A stretch of 64,000 nt of DNA from Sphingomonas yantingensis. GTDB taxonomy: Bacteria > Pseudomonadota > Alphaproteobacteria > Sphingomonadales > Sphingomonadaceae. Position 1 is the first letter of the stretch; each line of letters starts with the position of its first letter. Below the pieces are notes generated by a model. It was not told where the DNA came from and did no database searches. It was given only the letters and a program-made list of their open reading frames with translations. The stretch is from positions 62,001-126,000 of the forward strand of contig NZ_JACIJJ010000005.1 of NCBI RefSeq assembly GCF_014199325.1, read 5' to 3'. The translations under genes were made by a program, and so were the position numbers. This document shows, piece by piece, positions 35,253 to 44,278 of the stretch.

Positions 35253-37160
35253 TCAGGGAAGCGCGTAGACGACGACCTCGTCGGCGGTCGCGGGCTGGAA
35301 GGCGAAGCCGCCGGTCGCGACGACGCCGAGCGCCTGTCGCCCGCCGGGCAGGGCAAAGGTCATCGGCGTGCCGTAGTTCGAGGCTGGCAGGCGGTCCTTC
35401 CATAGGAGCCTGCCGGTCCTCGTTTCGAACGCGCGGATCATCGAATCGCGGGTGGCGCCGATGAAGGTGAGGCCGCTCGCCGTGGTGATCGGCCCGCCCG
35501 CGCTGATCCCGCCCGCGTCCTTGAGCGCGGGGTCCTCGTTATCGCCGAGGACGCTGCGCCAGGCGACGTCGCCGGTGTTGACGTTCACCGCGACCAGTTC
35601 ACCCCAGGGCGGCTTGCTGCACGGATTGCCCGTCTCGGGATCGAGGAAATAGGCATAGCCCGATTTCAGGCCCCAGGTGCCGTCCTCCTGTTTCGCCATC
35701 TGCTGCGGGCTGGCGAGATTGTTGATGTTGACGACATATAGCCCGCTGGCCGGATCGAAGGCGCCGCTACCCCAGTCGATCCCGCCGAAGCTGCCGGGGA
35801 AGAACGCGACCGCGGATTCGGCCCGCAGCGGCTGGAACATCTTCGAGGGCGCGACCTTCATGTCCGCGACAATCTTGTCGCAGGTGGCGCGAAGCGCGGG
35901 CGGGCCGGCGACCATCTCGTCCATGCGGAACGACAGGCGGCTCAATGGCGCGGGCTTGGCGGGCATCGGCTGCGTCGGCCAGGGGTGCTCGCCGGTGTCG
36001 TTGTCGGTCGGCACCGGCACCTCGCGCACGTCGTAGAGCGGCTTGCCCGTCACGCGGTCGAGGATGAACATGATCGCCATCTTGTTCATGACGGCGATGG
36101 CGGGGATCGTCTTGCCCCCGCGCTTCACGTCGATCAGTGTCGCGGCGGGCAGGTCGACGTCCCAGATGTCGTGATGGACTGTCTGGAAGTGCCAGAGATA
36201 CTTGCCCGTCGCCGCCTCCACCGCGACGATCGAGTTGCCGTAGAGGTTCTGGCCCTTGCGGTCGCCGCCCCAGCGGTCGAACGTCGGCGTGCCGATGGGG
36301 AGGTAGGCGATGCCGCGCTTGTCGTCGACGAGCGTGAAGGTCCAGATGTTGGCCCCCGACCGCTCCTTCCAGCTCTCCCCCTCCCACGTGCCGAAATTGG
36401 CCTCGCCGGGGCGGGGGATGGTGTGGAAGGTCCAGACGAGCTTGCCCGTCTGCGCGTCCCAGGCGCGCACGTCGCCCGACGCGCCCTTGACCGGCATCTC
36501 CTGAACGCGGCTGCCGGTGATGATGAGGTTCCGGTAGATTGCCGGCGGGCTGCTCATGCCGAGCGGCGCGCGGGTGCCGTTCATCACCTCCGGCGTCTTC
36601 ATGTCGACGATGCCGTCGGTGCCGAAGCCGCTCGCCGGTTTTCCGGTCGCGGCGTCGAGCGCATAGAGCTTGCCCGTGCGCGTGCCGAAGACGATGCGCG
36701 CGGGCGTTTTCCCCTCGCCCGGCCAATAGGCGACGCCGCGGGTCGAGGCCTGGTCGTTGCCGGGAAAGGCGAACACCCATTTCTCGCGCCCCGTTGCCGC
36801 ATCGAGCGCAACGACGCGGCGATAGGGGGTGGAGAGGTACATGGTGCCGCCGATGACGAGCGGCGTCGCCTCCGACGCGGAGAAGCCGGTCCTGAACTTC
36901 GCCGGCACGCCGTCGGGCAGCGGCGCGGTGTCTGCGGCGGCGCCGGCGGGGCGCATATGGTAGGACCATAAGCGCGTCAGGCTGGCGACGTTGGCGGGGG
37001 TGATCTGGCGAAGCGGCGAGTGGCGCGCATGGCTTTCGTCGCGGCCATAGCTGGCCCAGTCCCCCTGGCCTTGCGCGGCGAGGGGCGTTGCGGGCAAGGT
37101 GCAGGCGGCGATCGCGCCGGACAGCAACAGGGGGAAGGGTCGCGCGGTGCGGATCGTCAA
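35253..37160 (-). CDS. PQQ-dependent dehydrogenase (soluble quinoprotein domain, exported)
   Basis: A 635-residue eight-bladed quinoprotein. Repeated W-docking segments are visible: DAATGREKWVFAFPG, DAQTGKLVWTFHTIPRPGE, EAATGKYLWHFQTVHHDIWD, NVNTGDVAWRSVLG. HHDIWDVDLPA is a family hallmark near the active site. It resembles the glucose/quinate dehydrogenase branch but lacks their N-terminal membrane helices. It starts at TTG 37160, with AGGAG seven bases upstream (37168-37172); the longer frame to 37220 has no such site. A signal peptide follows, with a possible lipobox (AIAAC). It likely oxidises a sugar, polyol or hydroxy acid in the periplasm and passes electrons to the adjacent cytochrome c. 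Confidence 0.88.
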   Translation of the reverse strand: MTIRTARPFPLLLSGAIAACTLPATPLAAQGQGDWASYGRDESHARHSPLRQITPANVASLTRLWSYHMRPAGAAADTAPLPDGVPAKFRTGFSASEATPLVIGGTMYLSTPYRRVVALDAATGREKWVFAFPGNDQASTRGVAYWPGEGKTPARIVFGTRTGKLYALDAATGKPASGFGTDGIVDMKTPEVMNGTRAPLGMSSPPAIYRNLIITGSRVQEMPVKGASGDVRAWDAQTGKLVWTFHTIPRPGEANFGTWEGESWKERSGANIWTFTLVDDKRGIAYLPIGTPTFDRWGGDRKGQNLYGNSIVAVEAATGKYLWHFQTVHHDIWDVDLPAATLIDVKRGGKTIPAIAVMNKMAIMFILDRVTGKPLYDVREVPVPTDNDTGEHPWPTQPMPAKPAPLSRLSFRMDEMVAGPPALRATCDKIVADMKVAPSKMFQPLRAESAVAFFPGSFGGIDWGSGAFDPASGLYVVNINNLASPQQMAKQEDGTWGLKSGYAYFLDPETGNPCSKPPWGELVAVNVNTGDVAWRSVLGDNEDPALKDAGGISAGGPITTASGLTFIGATRDSMIRAFETRTGRLLWKDRLPASNYGTPMTFALPGGRQALGVVATGGFAFQPATADEVVVYALP

Positions 37161-37240
37161 GCCAGCTCTCCTCGTCGTCTGCCCTGACGGAGCCAACCCC
37201 GGCGGCAAATCGCGTTGCACCGCAGATTAGACCGACTATA

Positions 37241-37259
37241 GATCATATACAATATGATC
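37241..37259. promoter_or_regulatory. Candidate operator B (perfect 8-3-8 palindrome)
   Basis: GATCATATACAATATGATC is a perfect inverted repeat (GATCATAT, ACA, ATATGATC) in the gap between the divergent PQQ dehydrogenase and CoA-transferase genes. The half-site ATCATATA equals the reverse strand of operator A, so the same regulator, or a sister of it, may bind. It lies 39 bases upstream of the CoA-transferase ATG. Confidence 0.6.
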
Positions 37260-37298
37260 TGAGCGGATTTGTCCGCAGCTTGAAGGAGAGGGACGGCA

Positions 37299-38483
37299 AT
37301 GGCCGATCTGCCGCTCGCGGGGCTCCGCGTACTCGACATTTCGCAGGTGATGGCGGGGCCCTTCGCCTGTATGCTGCTCGGCGACATGGGCGCCGACGTC
37401 ATCAAGATCGAGCCGCCCAAGACGGGCGATTCGACGCGCCATTCGATGGGCTTCCGCCTAAAGGGGGAGGATAGCCCCGGCTTCCTCGCGCTCAACCGCA
37501 ACAAGCGCAGCATCACGCTCGACCTCAAGAACGATGGCGATCGCGAGGTGCTGTATGCGCTGGTGAAGACTGCCGACATCCTCGTCGAGAATGCGCGGCC
37601 GGGCGTCGCCGCGCGGCTGGGAATCGACTATGACACACTCGCCGCGATCAATCCGCGGCTGGTCTATGCCTCGATCTCGGGCTTCGGGCAGACGGGGCCG
37701 TGGGCGCAGCGGCCGGGGTTCGACCTGATCGCGCAGGCCATGTCGGGGATCCTCTCGTCGAATGGCTTTCCGGGCATGGAGCCGGCCAAGAATTCGATCG
37801 CGGTCGCCGATCTGGGGGCAGGGCTGTTCAGCGTCTACGCGATCCTGTCAGCGATCATTGGCCGGCAGGTGTCGGGCAGGGGCCAGTATATCGACGCCTC
37901 GCTGCTCGAAGCGGCGATGGGCCTGTCGATCTGGGAGACGACGGAGCTGTGGGGCACCGGCAAGGCGCCGACGCCGATCGGCTCGGCCAACCGCATGTCC
38001 GCGCCCTATCAGGCGGTCGAGGCGTCGGATGGCTGGTTCGTGATCGGCGCGGCCAATCAGGGGCTGTGGCTGACGTTCCTCAAGGTGATCGGCCGGACCG
38101 AATTGCAGGACGATCCCCGCTATTCGACCAACGCCGCGCGGGTGCAGAACCGTCAGGTGCTGATCGACGATCTTGCGCCCACCTTCGCCACGCGAACGAA
38201 GCAGGACTGGATCGACGCGCTGCTCGCCGCCGGCGTGCCCGCCGCACCGATCCTCGATTATGGCGAGGCGGTGGAAAGCGAGCAGGCGGTGGCGCGCGAG
38301 ATGGTGCAGATGGTCCCGCACCCGGTCGAGGGCGAGTTCAAGGCGCTGGGCTTCCCGGTGAAGATGCGCGGTACTCCGCAACAGGTCCGGATGCCGCCGC
38401 CGCTGCTCAACGAGCATGGGGACGCGATCCGCGCCGAACTGGCCGCGGCGGGGCTGCTGCCGGCGCGCGAGGCGGCGGAATGA
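37299..38483 (+). CDS. CaiB/BaiF family (class III) CoA-transferase
   Basis: A 394-residue type III CoA-transferase. It opens with LPLAGLRVLDISQVMAGPFA and continues with LLGDMGADVIKIEPPKTGD, both diagnostic. The catalytic aspartate is most likely D171 (NSIAVADLGAGLFSVYAIL), equivalent to D169 of formyl-CoA transferase. It would move CoA from a donor such as succinyl-CoA onto a free acid in the cytoplasm. It overlaps the next gene by four bases (ATGA), so its CoA-thioester product is probably the substrate of that crotonase. The upstream palindrome suggests regulated expression. The acid is not identified. Confidence 0.93.
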   Translation: MADLPLAGLRVLDISQVMAGPFACMLLGDMGADVIKIEPPKTGDSTRHSMGFRLKGEDSPGFLALNRNKRSITLDLKNDGDREVLYALVKTADILVENARPGVAARLGIDYDTLAAINPRLVYASISGFGQTGPWAQRPGFDLIAQAMSGILSSNGFPGMEPAKNSIAVADLGAGLFSVYAILSAIIGRQVSGRGQYIDASLLEAAMGLSIWETTELWGTGKAPTPIGSANRMSAPYQAVEASDGWFVIGAANQGLWLTFLKVIGRTELQDDPRYSTNAARVQNRQVLIDDLAPTFATRTKQDWIDALLAAGVPAAPILDYGEAVESEQAVAREMVQMVPHPVEGEFKALGFPVKMRGTPQQVRMPPPLLNEHGDAIRAELAAAGLLPAREAAE

Positions 38484-39259
38484 GCGGCCGGGTCGTCGTC
38501 ACGCGCGACGGGGCGGCGGCGCATGTCCGATTCGACAATCCCGCCGCGCACAATGCGCTGACGAGCGAGATGTGGCTGGCGCTACGCGATGCGGCGCTGG
38601 GTTTCGCCGCCGATCCGACGGTCCGCGTCGTCACCTTTCGCGGGACGGGGGGCAAGGCGTTCATCTCGGGCACCGATATCTCGAAGTTCGCCGACTTTGC
38701 GACGGGCGAGCAGGGCGTCGAATATGAGCGCGGCATCGACGAGTGCATGGCCGCGGTCGACGCGATCCCCTGCACGACGATCGCGGTGGTCGAGGGATGG
38801 GCCGTGGGCGGCGGCATCAACATCGCCGCCGCCTGTGACTTCCGCATCGCCACGCCCGACGCGAAGTTCGGCTCGCCGATCGGGCGGACGATCGGCAACT
38901 GCCTGTCCGCCGCCAGCGTCGCGCGGATCGGCGGCGCGGTCGGCGTGCAGTTCGCCAAGCGGATGGTGCTGCTGGGCGAAATGCTGACCGCCGAGCAGTT
39001 GCTGGCGAGCGGTTTCCTGCTGAAGATGGTTGATCGCGACTTGATCGACGACGTGCTCGATGCACTGGTGGCGCGTGCGGCTGAGAACGCCCCGCTGACG
39101 ACGCGCACGACGAAGGCGACGATCCGCGCGATGACGTTCGCGGATTTACCGGCGATCGAGGCGCTGATCGCCGAGGTATACGGAAGCGCGGACTTCCGGC
39201 GTGGGGTGGGGGACTTCCTCGCGAAGACGAAGCGCGTGCCGGAGTGGGAGGGGCGCTAG
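38480..39259 (+). CDS. Enoyl-CoA hydratase/isomerase (crotonase) family protein lacking both canonical glutamates
   Basis: A 259-residue crotonase-fold protein. The oxyanion-hole segments are present: KAFISGTDISKF and VVEGWAVGGGINIAAACDFR. In classical hydratases two glutamates act as acid/base (E144 in GGGCEL, E164 in FGQPE). Here those positions are N114 (GGGINI) and I134 (FGSPIG), so simple enoyl-CoA hydration by the known mechanism is unlikely. The fold also supports isomerase, hydrolase, C-C lyase and decarboxylase reactions. Translation is coupled to the upstream CoA-transferase by ATGA overlap, which points to a two-step route on an activated acid. Confidence 0.88.
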   Translation: MSGRVVVTRDGAAAHVRFDNPAAHNALTSEMWLALRDAALGFAADPTVRVVTFRGTGGKAFISGTDISKFADFATGEQGVEYERGIDECMAAVDAIPCTTIAVVEGWAVGGGINIAAACDFRIATPDAKFGSPIGRTIGNCLSAASVARIGGAVGVQFAKRMVLLGEMLTAEQLLASGFLLKMVDRDLIDDVLDALVARAAENAPLTTRTTKATIRAMTFADLPAIEALIAEVYGSADFRRGVGDFLAKTKRVPEWEGR

Positions 39260-39288
39260 ACCTCGCCCTCACCCCGAACCCAGTTCCT

Positions 39289-39381
39289 TCGTCACCCCGG
39301 ACTTGATCCGGGGTCCCGCTTCTTCTTGCCAGCAGCCTGAAGAAGAAGGAAGCGGGATCCCGGGTCAAGCCCGGGATGACG
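39289..39381. repeat. Interspersed hairpin repeat, inverted pair, copy 5
   Basis: The left unit is CGTCACCCCGGACTTGATCC then GGGGTCCCGCTTCTTCTTG; the right unit is AAGAAGAAGGAAGCGGGATC then CCGGGTCAAGCCCGGGATGAC. It fills the gap between the convergent crotonase and aldehyde dehydrogenase genes and reaches within four bases of the latter's stop, so it may also terminate transcription. Confidence 0.85.
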
Positions 39382-39384
39382 AGT

Positions 39385-40860
39385 TCACCAGCTCACCGCG
39401 ATATATTTCGCTTCGCAATATTCGATCAGGCCGTGGTGCGAGCCTTCGCGACCGAGCCCGCTTTGCTTGACCCCGCCGAACGGCGCGGCGGCGTCGGACA
39501 CCAGCCCGCGATTGACCGCGACCATGCCGCATTCGATCCGCTCGGCGATCTGCAACGCGCGGCGCAGGTCTTCCGAATAGACATAGGCGGCAAGGCCGTA
39601 TTCGGTCGCGTTGGCGAGCGCGACGGCCTCGTCCGCCTCATCGAACGGGATCACGGCGGCGACCGGCCCGAACACTTCGGTTGAGAGGATTTCCGAGCCG
39701 GGCTGGACGTTTGCGATCACCGACGGGGGATAGAACCAGCCCGGCCGGTCGAGCGTCTGCCCGCCCAGCTTCACCTCGGCCCCGCGCGACACCGCGTCTG
39801 CGACCAGCCGCTCGATCTTCTGGATCGAGGCGCGGTTTATCATCGCGCCGCATTGCGTTCCCGGCTCGGTGCCCGGCCCGACCGTCAGTGCGCCCATCGC
39901 CGCCGACAGCCGCTCGACGAACGCGTCGTGGATGCCGCGTTGGACGTAGAAGCGGTTGGCGGCGGTACACGCCTCGCCCGCATTGCGCATCTTGGCGACC
40001 ATCGCCCCCTCGATCGCGGCGTCGAGATCGGCGTCGTCGAAGACGAGGAAGGGCGCGTTGCCGCCGAGCTCCATCGACGAACTGATGACCTGATCCGCCG
40101 CCTCGCGCAGCAGGATGCGCCCGACCTCGGTCGAGCCGGTGAAGCTCAGCTTGCGCACGCGCGGGTCGTGAAGGATCGCGCTGCACACTGGGCCGGGATC
40201 GCTGGCGTTGACGACGTTGACGACGCCCGCCGGCACGCCCGCGCGGCGCATGATCTCCGCCACGGCGAGCGCGGTGAGCGGCGTCTCCTCTGCCGGCTTC
40301 AGGATCACGGTGCAACCCGCCGCCAGCGCTGGCGCGATCTTGCGCGTCGCCATTGCCGCGGGGAAGTTCCAAGGCGTGATGAGCAGCGCGATGCCGATCG
40401 GCTGATACTGGACGAGGATGCGGTTGCCACCCGTGGGCGAGACCGACAGTTCGCCGTTCACGCGCACCGCTTCCTCGGCATACCAGCGAAAGAATTCGGC
40501 GGCATAGGCGACTTCGCCGCGCGCATCGGTCAGCGCCTTGCCGTTTTCGAGCGAGATGAGGTGGGCCAGCCATTCCTGCTCGGCCATCATCGCGTGAAAG
40601 CAGGCGATGAGGATATTGGCACGCTTGCGCGGTGCCGTCGCGGCCCAGGCGGCGGCAGCGGCCTCGGCGGCATCGACTGCGCCCATCGCCTCGTCGACGC
40701 TGGCATCCGCGACGCTGGTCAGCACCGCGCCGGTCGCAGGATCGGCAATTTTGATCCGCTTGCCGCTCGCTGACGGGACCCAGGCGTCACCGATGAGGCT
40801 GTCGGTGGGGATGGCGAACGGGGCTGGCCGCCCGGCGGGCGTGTAGCTGTTGACGGTCAT
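39385..40860 (-). CDS. Aldehyde dehydrogenase, succinate-semialdehyde dehydrogenase-like
   Basis: A 491-residue NAD(P)-dependent aldehyde dehydrogenase. N165 (ITPWNFPAAM), E264 (MELGGNAPFLVF) and catalytic C298 (RNAGEACTAANRFYVQ) are in place. The N-terminal LIGDAWVPSASGKRIKIADP and the C-terminal PFGGVKQSGLGREGSHHGL fit the SSADH (GabD) branch, which also holds glutarate- and alpha-ketoglutarate-semialdehyde enzymes. Start ATG 40860 gives MTVNSYTPAG. It lies 16 bases after the iron alcohol dehydrogenase stop. Together the two could run hydroxy acid to semialdehyde to dicarboxylate, for example 4-hydroxybutyrate to succinate; this is an inference from family only. Confidence 0.9.
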   Translation of the reverse strand: MTVNSYTPAGRPAPFAIPTDSLIGDAWVPSASGKRIKIADPATGAVLTSVADASVDEAMGAVDAAEAAAAAWAATAPRKRANILIACFHAMMAEQEWLAHLISLENGKALTDARGEVAYAAEFFRWYAEEAVRVNGELSVSPTGGNRILVQYQPIGIALLITPWNFPAAMATRKIAPALAAGCTVILKPAEETPLTALAVAEIMRRAGVPAGVVNVVNASDPGPVCSAILHDPRVRKLSFTGSTEVGRILLREAADQVISSSMELGGNAPFLVFDDADLDAAIEGAMVAKMRNAGEACTAANRFYVQRGIHDAFVERLSAAMGALTVGPGTEPGTQCGAMINRASIQKIERLVADAVSRGAEVKLGGQTLDRPGWFYPPSVIANVQPGSEILSTEVFGPVAAVIPFDEADEAVALANATEYGLAAYVYSEDLRRALQIAERIECGMVAVNRGLVSDAAAPFGGVKQSGLGREGSHHGLIEYCEAKYIAVSW

Positions 40861-40876
40861 GATCGGATCGGTCCTG

Positions 40877-42097
40877 TCAGATCGCGGCGAGGCGCTGGCG
40901 CTCGCCGGCAAAGGCCGCTTCGGTGATCGCGGTCATCGCCGCGAGGTCGAGCGGGCGGGGATTGTTCTTGACCAGCCGCTGCGCGCCCAGCGACGCCTCG
41001 GCCACATAGGCCTGCTGATCGGCGGCAAGGCCAAGGTCGGCGAGCGTGCGAGGGATGCCGATCTCCGCGAACAGCGCGGCGATCGCGTCAATGAAGCCCT
41101 GCGCGCCGCCCTCGACCCCGACCAGCGCCGCCAGTTCGGCGAACGCCGGTTCGGCGGCGGGGCGGTTGAACTGCATGACATAGGGGAGCAGCGCGGCGAC
41201 CCCCGCGCCGTGCGCGGTGTGGGTCAGGTTGCCGATCGGATATTGCAGCGCATGCGCCGCCGCCGTCCCCGCGGTCCCGAACGCGCACCCGGCCATCAGC
41301 GAGGCGAGCATCACCCCCTCGCGCGCTTCCATGTCGCCGCCGTTCTTCACCGCACGGGCGAGGAAACGGAAGAGGTTCGCCACCGCGACCTTTGCGTACG
41401 AGTCCGAGATCGCGTTCTTGCCGACGAAGACGTGATCCTCGGTCAGGCGCGGGTCGATCGGCCGCGCGGCGTTGGAGAACGCCTCAACCGCATGGGTCAT
41501 CGCGTCGGCGCCCGACAGGGCGGTCAGGAACGGCGGGCAGGTAGCGGTCAAGTCGGGGTCGCAGACGGCGACTTCCGGGATCAGATACGGGCTGGCGATG
41601 CCGATCTTGGTCCCGCGCGCCTCGTCATGCACGACCGCGACGGGTGTGGCCTCGGAACCGGTGCCCGCGGTCGTCGGCACCCCGATCAGCGGCAGGATCG
41701 GGCCGGGGACGGCGAACTCGCCATAATAATCCGAGACCTCGCCGCCATGCGTCAGCAGCACCGCGGCGACCTTGGCATGGTCGATCGCGCTGCCGCCGCC
41801 GATGCCGATGACGACGTTCGGCATGAAGTGGCGCGCCGGCGCGACGCAGGCGTCGATCGCGGTGACGGGCAGGTCGGGGATCACGCCCGCGAAGACCTGT
41901 ACCTCGACGCCGTTGCCCTCAAGATCGGCGAGGATCGCGGCGAACTCGGGCTGCGCGGCCTGCCGCTCGTCGGTGACGACGAGGGCGCGGCGGCCGATCC
42001 GGGCGGACGCCGCGCCGATCGCAGCGCGCTGGCCGCGCCCAAACAGGATCGTGCGGGGCAGCCGGGCGGCGCCGAAAACGGGGGGCAGGCCGGTCAC
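40877..42097 (-). CDS. Iron-containing alcohol dehydrogenase
   Basis: A 406-residue group III alcohol dehydrogenase. NAD-binding IGIGGGSAIDHAK (residues 97-109) and the metal ligands D198, H202 (SGADAMTHAVEAF), H282 (AAAHALQYPIG) and H296 (HTAHGAG) match the FucO arrangement. It begins with GTG at 42097, overlapping the upstream cytochrome stop by four bases (GTGA), so it is translationally coupled. It is followed by the aldehyde dehydrogenase gene. Related enzymes oxidise hydroxy acids or reduce aldehydes, lactaldehyde or maleylacetate; the substrate here is unknown. Confidence 0.92.
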   Translation of the reverse strand: MTGLPPVFGAARLPRTILFGRGQRAAIGAASARIGRRALVVTDERQAAQPEFAAILADLEGNGVEVQVFAGVIPDLPVTAIDACVAPARHFMPNVVIGIGGGSAIDHAKVAAVLLTHGGEVSDYYGEFAVPGPILPLIGVPTTAGTGSEATPVAVVHDEARGTKIGIASPYLIPEVAVCDPDLTATCPPFLTALSGADAMTHAVEAFSNAARPIDPRLTEDHVFVGKNAISDSYAKVAVANLFRFLARAVKNGGDMEAREGVMLASLMAGCAFGTAGTAAAHALQYPIGNLTHTAHGAGVAALLPYVMQFNRPAAEPAFAELAALVGVEGGAQGFIDAIAALFAEIGIPRTLADLGLAADQQAYVAEASLGAQRLVKNNPRPLDLAAMTAITEAAFAGERQRLAAI

Positions 42098-42483
42098 TTG
42101 GCCGAAACCGTCTTGAGGTAAGCCACGATGTTCGCCTGATCCTGTGGATTGGTGACGGGCGCGGCCATCATCTTGGTGCCGGGGACCAGCTTCGATGGGG
42201 CGGCGATGAAGCGGGCGATCGTTGCCTCGTCCCAGGTCAGCCCCGCCTTCTGCATCGCGGGGGAGTAGCGATAGCCGGCGACCGCGCCCGACTTGCGCCC
42301 GATCACGCCGGCGAGGCTGGGGCCGACACCGTTCTTGCCGGGTACGACCGCGTGACAGGCGGCGCAGCGTGCGAAGGTCGTCTTGCCCTTGGCGGCATCG
42401 CCCGGCGGTGCCGCGGGTGGCAGCGCGGCGGCGGCGGCACCAAGGCCGGCCAGCCCGAGCGCGAGGATGGAAGTGCGAAGCAT
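42094..42483 (-). CDS. Class I monohaem cytochrome c
   Basis: A 129-residue exported cytochrome. The signal peptide is MLRTSILALGLAGLGAAAAA; the haem motif is CAACH (C40-H44), and the axial methionine is probably M105 or M106 in VPGTKMMAAP. The pattern NGVGPSLAGVIGRKSG is typical of cytochrome c2/c550-like proteins. ATG 42483 has GGAGACC directly upstream. It follows the GMC oxidoreductase gene by 16 bases and likely takes electrons from it. Classical gluconate dehydrogenase uses a triheme subunit instead, so this enzyme complex differs from that model. Confidence 0.92.
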   Translation of the reverse strand: MLRTSILALGLAGLGAAAAALPPAAPPGDAAKGKTTFARCAACHAVVPGKNGVGPSLAGVIGRKSGAVAGYRYSPAMQKAGLTWDEATIARFIAAPSKLVPGTKMMAAPVTNPQDQANIVAYLKTVSAK

Positions 42484-42499
42484 CAGGGTCTCCAAGGGG

Positions 42500-44278
42500 T
42501 CAGACGAGGCGCCCGGGGCGCTTCAGATATTTCTCGCGGATCGCGTCGGCCGCCCAGAAGGCGAGCGCGCCGACCGGGCCGGTGGGGTTGCGCGCGGCAT
42601 TCTGAGGCAGCGCACTCGCGCCCAGCACGAACACGTTCGGCACGTCCCACGACTGCATGTATTTGTTGACCGCGCTGGTCCGGGGATCGTCGCCAAAGAT
42701 GGCGCCGCCGGTATTGTGCGAGGTCTGGTAGGGCACCGAGCTGAACCGCCGCCCCGCCATCGCACGGCCGGGGGTGGCGGTGGCGGGCGCCTTGCCGCTG
42801 ATCTCGCCGGCGATGCGCTGGCAATGGGCAAAGGTCGCGGCCATGATCTTCTGCTCGTTCGCCTGCCAGTCGAAGGTCAGGCGCAGGAGCGGTCGGCCCC
42901 AGGCGTCGCGATAGGTGGGATCGAGGTCGAGATAGTTCTGCCGGTACGACATGACCGCGCCCTGGAACCCGACGCTCATCGTATGCTGGTATGCCTCGAC
43001 GAGGCCTTTCTTCCACCCCGCGCCCCAGCGCGGCGCGCCGGGGGTGGAGGGGCGATAGGTCAGCGGATCGCCGCTGTTCTGGCCCGCGCTGATCCCCGCG
43101 CCGCCGATGTATCCGGCCTTGGCGAAGTCGAAATTGTCGGCGGCGAAATCGTCGATCCAGGTCCCGAGCGCGCCCGACCCCATGAACGGGTTGATCGCGA
43201 TGTCCTTCGGCACCTCCACCCGGGCACCGCCCAGGCTCTGATAGGCATAGTTGCGGCCGACCACGCCCTCGCCCGTCTGCGGGTCATAGGGCTTGCCGAT
43301 GCCCGAGAGGAGCATCAGCTGGACGTTGTTCATCACGAACGCACCGACGACGACGAGGTCGGCGGGCTGCTCATACTCACGCCCGCGCGCATCGGCATAG
43401 GTGACGCCGGTCGCTTTCTTGCCCGTCGAATCGAGGTTGATCTTGAGCACCATCGCGTTGGTGCGCAGCTCGAAATCCTTGTTGGCGCGCGCGAGCGGGA
43501 TCATCGCGAAATGCGGGCTCGCCTTGGCATTCGCCTCGCAACCATAGTTGGTGCAGTGGCCGCAATAATGGCACGCGCCAAGCGCCACGCCGTCGGGATT
43601 GGTATAGTCGGTCGAGCAGTTGGACGCCGGGATGGGGAAGGGGTGGTGGCCCAGCCGCTTCGTCGCCGCCTCGAACATCGTCATGCTCTGGCTGGGCGTC
43701 ATCGGCGGCAGGGGGTATTCGTTCTGGCGCCGCGCCTCGAACGGATTGCCGCCGGGCTGGATCTTTCCGCGCAGGTTGCCGGCCTTTCCCGAGACGCCGC
43801 AGACTTTTTCGAAGCGGTCGTAATAGGGCTCGATCTCCTTGTAGCCGATCGGCCAGTCCTGGATCGTCATGTCGTCGGGGATCAGCCCACGCCCGTATTT
43901 CTCGACCGTGCCGGAGCGCATGCGGTGCTCCCACTCGGCCCAGCGCCAGGTGAGGCCCGACCAGTGCGCGCCCGACCCGCCGACGCCTGATCCCGGAATG
44001 AAGAACCCATATTGCCGCATCGGCAGCGCGGTCTGGCCGCGGTCGTTGCGAAAGGTGATCGTCTCCTTCGACAGGTCCTGCGCGAGGTCGAGGCGGCGAG
44101 AATATTTGAGCGCGTCGTGCGATTGCGGCGCGAGGAAGTCGGGATTGGTATCCTGGAACTTGCCGCGCTCGAGCATCAGGATCTTGAGGCCCGTCGACGC
44201 CAGCTCCTTGGCGACGATGCCGCCGGTCCAGCCGGAACCGACGATCACCACGTCGACGGGGGGAAGCTTGGTCGCCAT
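42500..44278 (-). CDS. GMC family flavoprotein dehydrogenase (gluconate/glucoside dehydrogenase large-subunit-like)
   Basis: A 592-residue FAD enzyme. FAD-binding GSGWTGG is at residues 14-20, and the catalytic histidine is probably in VPYQTSHNTGG, with a C-terminal NPTGPVGALAFWAAD GMC signature. A striking cysteine cluster, CHYCGHCTNYGC (C236, C239, C242, C247), lies where related FAD glucose dehydrogenases bind an iron-sulfur cluster. It has no signal peptide and is probably carried out by its Tat-tagged partner, encoded directly upstream with a one-base stop/start overlap. It should oxidise a sugar, glycoside or sugar acid in the periplasm and pass electrons to cytochrome c. Confidence 0.9.
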   Translation of the reverse strand: MATKLPPVDVVIVGSGWTGGIVAKELASTGLKILMLERGKFQDTNPDFLAPQSHDALKYSRRLDLAQDLSKETITFRNDRGQTALPMRQYGFFIPGSGVGGSGAHWSGLTWRWAEWEHRMRSGTVEKYGRGLIPDDMTIQDWPIGYKEIEPYYDRFEKVCGVSGKAGNLRGKIQPGGNPFEARRQNEYPLPPMTPSQSMTMFEAATKRLGHHPFPIPASNCSTDYTNPDGVALGACHYCGHCTNYGCEANAKASPHFAMIPLARANKDFELRTNAMVLKINLDSTGKKATGVTYADARGREYEQPADLVVVGAFVMNNVQLMLLSGIGKPYDPQTGEGVVGRNYAYQSLGGARVEVPKDIAINPFMGSGALGTWIDDFAADNFDFAKAGYIGGAGISAGQNSGDPLTYRPSTPGAPRWGAGWKKGLVEAYQHTMSVGFQGAVMSYRQNYLDLDPTYRDAWGRPLLRLTFDWQANEQKIMAATFAHCQRIAGEISGKAPATATPGRAMAGRRFSSVPYQTSHNTGGAIFGDDPRTSAVNKYMQSWDVPNVFVLGASALPQNAARNPTGPVGALAFWAADAIREKYLKRPGRLV

